The position numbers were made by a program, and so were the translations under genes. Positions 1-7,796 of a stretch of 35,186 bases of DNA are shown in pieces. Positions within the stretch are counted from its first letter, which is position 1. Every line of letters begins with the position of its first letter. This DNA is from Burkholderiales bacterium (GTDB taxonomy: Bacteria > Pseudomonadota > Gammaproteobacteria > Burkholderiales > Usitatibacteraceae), in assembly GCA_019634955.1 (NCBI GenBank), contig JAHCAK010000039.1, positions 1-35,186 of the forward strand. The letters run 5' to 3'. The notes under the pieces are model-generated. The model was given only the letters and a program-made list of their open reading frames with translations, ran no database searches and was not told where the DNA came from.

Positions 1-10
1 ACAGCCGTAG
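1..10 (+). CDS. 3' end of an upstream gene (partial), possibly another six-repeat propeller protein
   Basis: Bases 2-10 read CAG CCG TAG, that is Gln-Pro-stop. The next protein (149-3622) also ends Ala-Gln-Pro-stop, and every member of the family in this window ends in Pro-stop. This suggests that the sequence just left of the window is the end of another member. Only two residues are visible, so the call rests on this match and on the tandem arrangement. Confidence 0.35.
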
Positions 11-60
11 CACGGTCATCCCGCGTGCCAGATTTTCGGCAGCAGGGCGGGGAGGCTCTG

Positions 61-66
61 TAGTAT
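61..66 (+). promoter_or_regulatory. Putative -10 element of the NHL/propeller gene
   Basis: TAGTAT resembles the sigma-70 -10 box and lies 83 bases before the chosen GTG start at 149. The ATG at 65 overlaps it, which argues against that codon being the start. No convincing -35 box is visible. Other genes in the window have a similar TAGnnT or TATnnT hexamer in the same place. Confidence 0.35.
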
Positions 67-148
67 GGTTCATCGTAACGAGACGCGGCCCGAGCCGCGC
101 GTCGACGGCAGCACCGTACCCGCCCACCCGAGAACCGAGGAGCGTACC

Positions 149-3100
149 GTGAGACCTCTCCCCTTTCGAACCGTCGCTGCGCGGGTCGCGCTGGCGATCG
201 CCGCCTTCCCCGCCGCCGCCCTGGCCGCCACGCTGGATCTGGCCGCCGATGCCGTGCTCGGCAAGCCGGACTTCACCACCGCCGGGGGAGGCGCGGCCTC
301 CGCGACGAATTTCAAGGGCGCCCCCCAGATCGCCGAGGACCCCGTCACGGGCGCGCTGTGGGTGGTGGACTACAACGCCAGCCGCGTGCTGCGCTTTTCC
401 TCCGCCGCGGGCTTCGCCAACGGCGAGGCGGCCAACCTGGTCCTGGGGCAGGCAAACTTCACCTCGGACGCGTGCAACCGCGGCACCGCTGCCGTGGCCG
501 CGAACACCCTGTGCGGGCCGATCGGCATCGCCATCGACCAGGCTGGGCGCGTGTACGTGGCGGACAACGGGAACAACCGGATCGTCATCTACCGGCCCCC
601 GTTGGCGAGCGGCATGGATGCCGCCGAGGTCGTCGGGCAGGCCGATTTCACCGTGGGGTCCGTCAACCGCGGCGGAACGCTGGCCGGAAACACGCTCAAC
701 CAGCCGCAGGGGCTCGCGCTCGACGCGTCGGGCAACCTGTTCGTGGCCGACACCGGCAACAACCGCGTCCTGCGCTTCGCGGCGCCCGCGTCCACCGGCG
801 CATCCGCCAACAAGGTGTTCGGCCAGGCCGACTTCACGACCGGCGCGGCGGCCACCACCGCGACGGGCTTGAACCGCCCGAACGGCGTCGCCGTCGACGC
901 GAACAACAACCTGTGGGTCGCTTCCGAGGGCAACCACCGCGTGCTTCGCTACGACGGCGGGGTGGCGGGCGGCGACGCGACCGCGGACCTCGTCCTGTGC
1001 CAGGCGCTCTTCACGACGGGCGGCGCCGGCACGACGGCCAGCGCCTGCAACTCACCGACGGGCGTGGCCGTGGATCGCGAAGGGGTCGTCTACGTCGCGG
1101 ATTACGGAAACAGCCGGCTGCTGCGCTTCACGACGCTCGCCAACGGCGCCTCGGCCACGGCGGCGGTCGGGCAGGCCAACTTCACGTCGGGCTCGTGCAA
1201 CCGGGGCCTTGCCGCGCCCACGGCCGACACGTTCTGCACGCCTTTCGGCGTCGCGGTCGACCGCCGCGGGAACCTGCTTGCCGGCGACTATGCCAATGGC
1301 CGGGTGATCCGCTATGACATGCCACGGGCGAGGATCGCGCCGTCGCTCGCGTCGGTGAGCCCCACGGCCGTTCCGGCCGGCAGCGGCGCCTTCACGCTCA
1401 CGGTGAACGGCAGCGGCTTCCACGGCGATTCCGTGGTGAACTGGAACGGCTCGCCGCGGCCGACCGCCTTCATCTCGGATCGCCGGCTCGTCGCGCAGAT
1501 CCCGGCGAGCGACATCGCCTCGGGCGGGCCGTTCGCCATCACGGTGTCGACGCCATCGCCCGGCGGCGGCACCTCGACCCTCGCCAACCTCACGCTGTAC
1601 GCGGCATCACCCCTGGATGGCATCGCCGACCGCGTGCTGGGCCAGCCGAACTTCACCGCGAATGTCGACCTCAACCCGGCCGTGGGCGAGGAGGTCCTGG
1701 GGTTCCCGGGGGCGTCCACCGTGAGCCAGGCCTCGCTCCTGCACCTCGTCGTCGACTCCGCCAGCGGCCGTCTCTTCTCGGCCGACTACCAGGGCAATCG
1801 CGTCATGTCCTGGCCCAGCGCGCACGCCTTCAGCAATGCGCAGCCGGCGGACCTCATCCTCGGCCAGCCCGACGAGTTCTCGCGAGCGTGCAACCGGGGG
1901 TCGGCCACGCCTTCGGCCGCGACGCTGTGCATTCCCTACGGCCTCGCGGTCGACCCGGCGGGAGCGCTGTATGTCTCCGACGCGGGCAACAACCGCGTCC
2001 TGCAGTTCGTGCCGCCGTTCTCCACGGGCATGGCCGCCACGCGCGTCTACGGGCAGGGCGGGTCCTTCACCACCGGGGTTTCCAACAACGGCGGCGTGAG
2101 CGCCAACAGCCTGGCCGCACCACGGGCCGTGGCGGTCGGTGGCGGGACGCTTTTCGTCTATGACTCGTCCAACCGGCGCATCCTGGGATACGTGAATCCG
2201 TACGGCGATTTCACCGCCGATTTCGCGATCGGGCAGCCGGACCTGTCCACGGGTACCGGGGAGCCGGCCAGCGCCTCGCGCTTCTCGGGGGGGGATTCCG
2301 GTCTCGCGTTCGACTCGGACGGGCGCCTCTACTTCGCCGTGTCCATCCAGAATCGCGTCCTGCGCTTTTCGCCGCCGTTCGCGACCAACATGGCCGCCGA
2401 CCTCGTGCTCGGGCAGGCGGACTTCGTTTCCACGGCCGGCGGGACGACCGCGACGACGCTCCGGAACCCGATCGGCATCGCCGTCGACTCGGGAGGCGGC
2501 CTGGTCGTGGGCGAGCTCAGCAATCACCGCGTCGTCCGTTACGCCCCGCCGTTCTCGAACGGGATGGCGGCCACGGGGCTCGTGGGCCAGCCAGACTTCG
2601 CGACGGGGACCTCGGGCCAGACCGCGTCGAAGCTCTTCGCCCCGGTCGGCATTGCGCTCGACCGCGCTGGGCGGCTGTACGTGAACGACTACGGCAACGC
2701 GCGGATCCTCTCCTACGACCGGCCGTTCGCGACCCGGCTGTCGGCGGCGGACACCACCGGCAACGGCAAGAGCGACCTGGTGTGGCGGGCGAGCGACGGC
2801 GGCTTCGCGGTGTGGGACATGAACGCAGGCGCGCTCACGGGCTTCTTCTACGGCATCGTCGACAACGCGTGGCAGATCGTGGCCACGGGCGACTTCAACG
2901 GCGACGGCCACGCCGACCTCTTCTGGCGGCGCACCGACGGGGCGACGTACCTGTGGTTCATGAAGGGCACCTACCCGGTGGGCTTCGTGAACACGGGCGT
3001 GGTGCCGCTGGAGTACACGCCGGTGGCGGTGGCGGACTTCGACGGCAATGGCCGGGCGGACGTGATGTTCCGGCGCTCCAACGGGCAGAACTACCTGTGG

Positions 3101-3622
3101 CTGATGAGCGACGGGCTGATCACGAGCCAGGGCTTCTTCGGCGGCACGCTGCCGCTGGAGTGGGTGGTGCAGGGCGCCGACGATCTCGACGGCGACGGCC
3201 GTGCCGACATCGTGTGGAGGAACACCAGCACGGGCGAGGTGTATGTCTGGACGATGAACGGGCTCACGGTGGCGGGTGCCGCGCCGGTGCTGCCGACGCT
3301 GACCTTGGACTGGCAGGTGCAGGGGCTGGCGGACTTCGACGGTGACGGGCGCGCCGACATCCAGTGGCGGCACACGACGGGCAACAACTACCTGTTCACG
3401 ATGAACGGGGCCACTGTGAAGGCCTATGTCGAGCAGGCGGACGTGGGGCCGGAGTGGGTGATCCAGGGCTTCGGCGACTTCAACGCCGACGGGTACGCCG
3501 ACATCGTGTACCGGCACGCGACGACGGGCGAGGTGGTGGTGTGGCTGATGCAGGTGAACGCGCCCACGGCCGCGCCTTCGCTGGGCAACCCCGGCGCCAT
3601 CTGGACGCTCGCGCAGCCGTAG
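149..3622 (+). CDS. Secreted NHL-repeat / TIG / NHL-repeat protein with C-terminal six-repeat FG-GAP propeller
   Basis: Predicted exported protein of 1157 aa. The GTG start at 149 has GAGGAG six bases upstream and gives a compact signal peptide ending Ala-Leu-Ala before Ala-Thr-Leu. An ATG at 65 is in frame but would put 28 polar residues before the signal peptide. Residues about 35-395 are NHL-type repeats (pattern G-x-A-x-D-x-x-G-x-x-Y-V-A-D-x-x-N-x-R). About 396-484 look like an IPT/TIG Ig-like domain. About 490-865 form a second NHL block. Residues 867-1157 are six repeats of about 48 aa with D-x-(N/D)-G-(D/N)-G-x-(A/S)-D calcium-type loops. Three NHL linkers carry a matching Cys pair (CNRG...LC or FC), which may form disulfides. 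NHL propellers usually bind proteins or ligands. No catalytic motif is seen, so the function is unknown. Confidence 0.9.
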   Translation: MRPLPFRTVAARVALAIAAFPAAALAATLDLAADAVLGKPDFTTAGGGAASATNFKGAPQIAEDPVTGALWVVDYNASRVLRFSSAAGFANGEAANLVLGQANFTSDACNRGTAAVAANTLCGPIGIAIDQAGRVYVADNGNNRIVIYRPPLASGMDAAEVVGQADFTVGSVNRGGTLAGNTLNQPQGLALDASGNLFVADTGNNRVLRFAAPASTGASANKVFGQADFTTGAAATTATGLNRPNGVAVDANNNLWVASEGNHRVLRYDGGVAGGDATADLVLCQALFTTGGAGTTASACNSPTGVAVDREGVVYVADYGNSRLLRFTTLANGASATAAVGQANFTSGSCNRGLAAPTADTFCTPFGVAVDRRGNLLAGDYANGRVIRYDMPRARIAPSLASVSPTAVPAGSGAFTLTVNGSGFHGDSVVNWNGSPRPTAFISDRRLVAQIPASDIASGGPFAITVSTPSPGGGTSTLANLTLYAASPLDGIADRVLGQPNFTANVDLNPAVGEEVLGFPGASTVSQASLLHLVVDSASGRLFSADYQGNRVMSWPSAHAFSNAQPADLILGQPDEFSRACNRGSATPSAATLCIPYGLAVDPAGALYVSDAGNNRVLQFVPPFSTGMAATRVYGQGGSFTTGVSNNGGVSANSLAAPRAVAVGGGTLFVYDSSNRRILGYVNPYGDFTADFAIGQPDLSTGTGEPASASRFSGGDSGLAFDSDGRLYFAVSIQNRVLRFSPPFATNMAADLVLGQADFVSTAGGTTATTLRNPIGIAVDSGGGLVVGELSNHRVVRYAPPFSNGMAATGLVGQPDFATGTSGQTASKLFAPVGIALDRAGRLYVNDYGNARILSYDRPFATRLSAADTTGNGKSDLVWRASDGGFAVWDMNAGALTGFFYGIVDNAWQIVATGDFNGDGHADLFWRRTDGATYLWFMKGTYPVGFVNTGVVPLEYTPVAVADFDGNGRADVMFRRSNGQNYLWLMSDGLITSQGFFGGTLPLEWVVQGADDLDGDGRADIVWRNTSTGEVYVWTMNGLTVAGAAPVLPTLTLDWQVQGLADFDGDGRADIQWRHTTGNNYLFTMNGATVKAYVEQADVGPEWVIQGFGDFNADGYADIVYRHATTGEVVVWLMQVNAPTAAPSLGNPGAIWTLAQP

Positions 3623-3640
3623 CGCTCGCGGCCGGCAGTC

Positions 3641-3662
3641 GCGGGAGGCCTCGGCCTCCCGC
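3641..3662 (+). terminator. Putative intrinsic terminator hairpin after the NHL/propeller gene
   Basis: GCGGGAGGCC and GGCCTCCCGC are perfect 10-base inverted arms around TC, 18 bases after the stop codon. In practice this gives an 8-bp stem with a CCTCGG loop. Only a weak T-containing tail (TCATTCCC) follows. The hairpin is symmetric and could act on either strand. Confidence 0.55.
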
Positions 3663-3689
3663 TCATTCCCAACGCATCGCGAGGTCGAC

Positions 3690-6600
3690 ATGTCCAGGAT
3701 ACTTCGCCAATTCCGCGCGGCGCGCGCCGCTGCGGCCATCGCGCTTTTCGCCGGCCTCGTCGCCCTTCCCGCGGCATCGGCGCCGGGCGACCTCGACACG
3801 GGCTTCGGCACGGGCGGCATCGTCCGCCGCACCTTCGCCGGATCGGGCACCGACGCGGCCTACGCCGTGGCCGTGCAGCCCGACGGCCGCGTCCTCGTGG
3901 CCGGGGAGTCGGGTCCCACCAGCGTCGGCCTGTTCGCCCTGGCCCGCTACCGGGCGGACGGGTCGCCGGATACCGACTTCGGCTGCGCGACGCCGGGCAC
4001 CTGCCCGGGCAAGGTCACGAGCGCGCTTCGCACCATCGGCGACCGCGCCCAGGCCATCGCGCTGCAGGCCGACGGCAAGATCGTCGTGACCGGGTTCGTC
4101 ACCGGCACCGGGAAGTCCGACGTCGCCGTGGTCCGCTACCTGCCCGACGGCACGCTCGACACCTCCTTCAACGGCACGGGCTTCGTCACCACGTCCATCG
4201 GCACGACCGACGCGGTGGGCCACGCGGTCGCCCTCCAGCCCGACGGGAAGATCGTCGTGGCCGGCCGGGGCCACAACGGCACCGACTACGACTTCGCGGT
4301 GCTGCGCTACCTCGCCAACGGAACCCTCGACCCGTCCTTCAACGGCACCGGCGTCGTGGTCACGCCGATGGGCGGCGGCAACGACTACGCCCACGGCGTG
4401 GCGATCGCCGGCGGCGGCAGGATCGTCGTCGCGGGCTTCAGCCACAACGGCGCGAACAACGACGTGGCGGTCGCGCGATACCTCGCCGACGGGTCGCTGG
4501 ACGCGGCCTTCGGCGGCACGGGCAAGGTCATCACGGCCGTCGGATCCGGCGACGACCGCGGCCACGCCGTCGTCCTCCAGCCCGACGGCCGCATCGTGGT
4601 GGCGGGGCTCGCCTTCAACGGGGCCAACAACGACTTCGCGGTGCTGCGCTACACCGACGCCGGCGCCCTCGATGCCAGCTTCAACCTCACCGGCAAGGCG
4701 ACGATCGGGATCGGCACGCACGACACGGCCTTCTCCGTGGCTCTCGCCGGAGACGGCCGGATCCTGGTGTCCGGCATGGCCACGATGAACGCCGGCATCG
4801 ACTTCGCGGTGGTGCGCCTGCACGCGAACGGGACGCCGGACGCGTCGTTCGGCATGGATGGCAAGGCCCTGATGGGCGTCTCGTCGGCCACTGGCGCGCG
4901 GGGCATGGCGGTCGCTCCCGACGGGCGCATCGCGCTCGCGGGCACGGTCGCGGGCGACTTCGCCATCGGGCGGCTCCTGCCCTCGGGGCTGCAGGACCTC
5001 GCCTTCGCCGGCGGGAGCGTCGTGCGCACGGACTTCGGGGCCTGGCCGGCCGCGGAGTGGCGCGCGGTGGCGCGACTGGCCGACGGCAAGGTGCTCGCCG
5101 CGGGCTACGCGAACGTCGCAGGAACCTACGACGTCGCGATCGCGCGCTTCCACGCCGACGGCACGCCCGACGCGGACTTCGGGTGCGACGCGCCCGGCGC
5201 GTGTTCCGGCATCGCGATCACCCCCATCGGCACGGGCACGGACTACGCCAACGGCATGGTGGTGCAGCCCGACGGGCGCATCGTCGTGGCCGGGCACTTC
5301 GCCGACGGGGCGTACAACGCGACGTTCGTCGCGCGCTTCCTCGCCAACGGCCTGCCCGATCCCTCCTTCAACCTCATGGGCGTCTGGCGCACCTCGGGCG
5401 CGAAGTACGACGTCCTCAACGCGCTCGCTCTCCAGCCCGACGGCCGCATCGTCGCGGTGGGGCACGACAACGCGCCGGCCTCGGTGCCGAAGTTCCTGAT
5501 CATCCGGCTCAATGCCGATGGCACGCCGGACACGACCTTCAACAGCACGGGCAGCGTGGTCATGCCGATGGGTGGGTTGTACGCGACGCTCACGACGGTC
5601 GCGCTGCAGGCCGACGGCGCCATCGTGGCCGGCGGCACCGCCTACGGGGGCGGCGGCAACCGCGACTTCGCCCTCGTCCGGCTCACGCCGGCCGGCGCGC
5701 CCGATGCGACGTTCGGGACGGCCGGCCTCGTCACGACGAGCTTCACCACCCTGGACGACTCGGTCCAGGACATCGCCATCCAGCCGGACAGCCGCATCGT
5801 GGCCGCGGGATCGACGGGCGGCGCCGATTCGGGATTCGGCCTCGCGAGGTACAACGCCAACGGGTCCCTCGACACGACCTTCAACGGCAGCGGCCAGGTC
5901 CTCACGTCCTTCGGTCCGGGCGCCGACGAGGCCCGCGCGGTGACGCTCGCGGCCGACGGCACGATCATCGCGGCGGGCAGCTGGCAGGTGGCGGGCGTCG
6001 ACCGCGACGTGGCGGTGGCGCGCTACACGGCCGGAGGCGCGCTCGACACGAGCTTCGGCACGGGAGGCAAGGTGACGCTCACCCTGGGCGCCCGCCAGGA
6101 CGCCGCGTTCGCCGTGGCCGCCACGGCGGATGGGAGGATCCTCGTCGCGGGCTACCACGAGGCGGCGAGCGGCGTGCTGGAGCCCTTCATCGCGCGCTTC
6201 GTCGCCGAGCAGTCCCCGGCGCCCTTCTCGTTCCCGCCGCAGGCGGGCGTGGCGATCGGCGCGATCGTGACCGCCGGCCCCGCGTCGATCACCGGCCTCA
6301 CGGGCCCCGCGCCCATCGCCGTGCATGACGGCGCGTATTCCATCGATTGCGACGCCGGCGGCTACACGACGCTGCCGGGCACGATCCCGGCGGGCGCGAC
6401 CGTGTGCGTGCGCCACGCCGCCGCGGGAGTGCCCTCGAGCAGCCGCACGACGGCGCTCACGGTGGGCTCCTACACGGCGACCTTCACCTCGACCACGGGC
6501 AAGGCGGCCGCCTCGGTCGCGCTCGCGTCGTCTGCCAATCCCTCGGTGGCCGGCATCCCCGTCACGCTCACCGCCGTCGTCGCGGGCGCCTACGGGCCGC

Positions 6601-7688
6601 CCACGGGAGGCGTCGTCTTCCGGGCGGACGGCACCGCGATCGGGACCGCGTCGCTGGACGCCACCGGCAGGGCGCAGCTTTCCACGGCGCTGCTCGTGGC
6701 CGGCGCGCGCGCGCTCACCGCGGACTACGCGGGCGACGCGCGCTACCTCGCTTCGGCCTCGAATGCCTGGCCGCAAGCGGTGACCGCGCTCGCCACGGTG
6801 CCGCGGCCGCGCGGGGACATCAGCGGCGACCGCAAGGCCGACCTCGTGTGGCGCGACGACTCGGGCGGCCTCGCCCTCTGGCGCATGGAGGGCACCGACA
6901 TCGCCGGCACCTTCTTCGGCATCGTTCCCGCACCCTGGGAGGTCGCCGACGTCGGCGACGCGAACGGCGACGGCAAGGCGGACCTGCTGTGGTGGAACCC
7001 GGTGCTCGGCTCGGCGTACCTGTGGTTCCTCGACGGCACGGCGATCACGGGATTCGCGGACCTCGGGGTCGTGGGGGAAGGGTGGATGCTCATGGGCAGC
7101 GCCGACTTCAACGGCGACGGCAAGGCCGACATCCTCTTCCAGCGCGAGGCGGACGGCCTGCTGTACGCGTGGCTGATGGACGGCGGCGGCATCCTCGCGC
7201 AGGGCTCTCCCGGCGCCGTGCCCGATCCGTGGGAGATCGCCGGCCTCGCGGATTTCGACGGCGACGGCAAGGCCGACCTGCTGCTGCGCAACGACCGGGA
7301 TGGCGGGGTGGCGATCTGGCGCATGAACGGCACCGCCCTGCATTCCAGCACCTTCCTCGGCACCGTCGACGCGGATTTCTGGCAGGTCGCGGCCGCCGCG
7401 GATTTCGACGCCGACGGCACCGCGGACATCCTGTGGGCCGGGGCCAACGGGGACGTGTGGACCTGGCGCATGGACGGCACGGCCGTCGGCTCCGCCGCGT
7501 TCATGGGCCATGCCGGACCGGGCTGGGCGATCCACGCCGTGTCGGACTTCACGGGCGACGGCCGCGCCGACATCGTCTGGCGCTTCGTGGACGGCACGAC
7601 CTGGCTGTGGGTCGTGGACGGCGCCGGGGTGACGGCGATGGCGCCCATCGCCAACCCCGGCGGCACCTGGCGCATCGTCGGGCCGTAG
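3690..7688 (+). CDS. Secreted delta-60 repeat protein with Ig-like domain and C-terminal six-repeat FG-GAP propeller
   Basis: Predicted exported protein of 1332 aa. The ATG at 3690 follows GAGG five bases upstream. The signal peptide ends Ala-Ala-Ser-Ala at about residue 31. Residues 32-840 contain about fourteen copies of a ~60-residue motif of the type LQPDGKIVVAG...FAVLRY...G-x-L-D-x-x-F-x-G-x-G, which matches the delta-60 repeat family, probably a beta-propeller. Two copies carry an inserted Cys pair (FGCxxPGxCxG). Residues about 845-935 are not recognised. About 940-1028 resemble a bacterial Ig-like repeat (V-T-L-T-A-V-V ... G-x-V-x-F ... D-Y-A-G-D). Residues 1042-1332 are the six FG-GAP repeats ending NPGGTWRIVGP. 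No enzyme motif is visible. An adhesive or surface structural role is inference. Confidence 0.9.
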   Translation: MSRILRQFRAARAAAAIALFAGLVALPAASAPGDLDTGFGTGGIVRRTFAGSGTDAAYAVAVQPDGRVLVAGESGPTSVGLFALARYRADGSPDTDFGCATPGTCPGKVTSALRTIGDRAQAIALQADGKIVVTGFVTGTGKSDVAVVRYLPDGTLDTSFNGTGFVTTSIGTTDAVGHAVALQPDGKIVVAGRGHNGTDYDFAVLRYLANGTLDPSFNGTGVVVTPMGGGNDYAHGVAIAGGGRIVVAGFSHNGANNDVAVARYLADGSLDAAFGGTGKVITAVGSGDDRGHAVVLQPDGRIVVAGLAFNGANNDFAVLRYTDAGALDASFNLTGKATIGIGTHDTAFSVALAGDGRILVSGMATMNAGIDFAVVRLHANGTPDASFGMDGKALMGVSSATGARGMAVAPDGRIALAGTVAGDFAIGRLLPSGLQDLAFAGGSVVRTDFGAWPAAEWRAVARLADGKVLAAGYANVAGTYDVAIARFHADGTPDADFGCDAPGACSGIAITPIGTGTDYANGMVVQPDGRIVVAGHFADGAYNATFVARFLANGLPDPSFNLMGVWRTSGAKYDVLNALALQPDGRIVAVGHDNAPASVPKFLIIRLNADGTPDTTFNSTGSVVMPMGGLYATLTTVALQADGAIVAGGTAYGGGGNRDFALVRLTPAGAPDATFGTAGLVTTSFTTLDDSVQDIAIQPDSRIVAAGSTGGADSGFGLARYNANGSLDTTFNGSGQVLTSFGPGADEARAVTLAADGTIIAAGSWQVAGVDRDVAVARYTAGGALDTSFGTGGKVTLTLGARQDAAFAVAATADGRILVAGYHEAASGVLEPFIARFVAEQSPAPFSFPPQAGVAIGAIVTAGPASITGLTGPAPIAVHDGAYSIDCDAGGYTTLPGTIPAGATVCVRHAAAGVPSSSRTTALTVGSYTATFTSTTGKAAASVALASSANPSVAGIPVTLTAVVAGAYGPPTGGVVFRADGTAIGTASLDATGRAQLSTALLVAGARALTADYAGDARYLASASNAWPQAVTALATVPRPRGDISGDRKADLVWRDDSGGLALWRMEGTDIAGTFFGIVPAPWEVADVGDANGDGKADLLWWNPVLGSAYLWFLDGTAITGFADLGVVGEGWMLMGSADFNGDGKADILFQREADGLLYAWLMDGGGILAQGSPGAVPDPWEIAGLADFDGDGKADLLLRNDRDGGVAIWRMNGTALHSSTFLGTVDADFWQVAAAADFDADGTADILWAGANGDVWTWRMDGTAVGSAAFMGHAGPGWAIHAVSDFTGDGRADIVWRFVDGTTWLWVVDGAGVTAMAPIANPGGTWRIVGP
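3783..6209 (+). repeat. About fourteen delta-60 protein repeats
   Basis: A coding tandem repeat with a period near 170-190 bases. Each unit encodes a core like QPDGRIVVAG followed by a RYxxDGxLDxxF segment. Units have diverged at DNA level, so this is an old protein repeat and not a recent satellite. Confidence 0.8.
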
Positions 7689-7733
7689 CGAGCCTCGTCG
7701 CGCGCCCCGGTCGCTTCCCGGTGACGAGCCGGG

Positions 7734-7762
7734 TTGCGCCCGCGGGCCTCGCGGCGTAGCGT
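7734..7762 (+). promoter_or_regulatory. Putative sigma-70 promoter of the 7797-9470 gene
   Basis: TTGCGC at 7734-7739 and TAGCGT at 7757-7762 are separated by exactly 17 bases. Each hexamer matches consensus at only three positions, so the spacing is the main support. The gap between the two genes also has the self-complementary GCCCGCGGGC around 7739. Confidence 0.3.
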
Positions 7763-7796
7763 GGGCCGTCGCGTCCGACCCGGAGGGAAGTTCGCC

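Noticed and set aside
3783-6209. Periodic repeats that could suggest a CRISPR array or satellite
   Set aside because: The period of about 180 bases keeps one reading frame, the units are diverged, and they encode the delta-60 motif.
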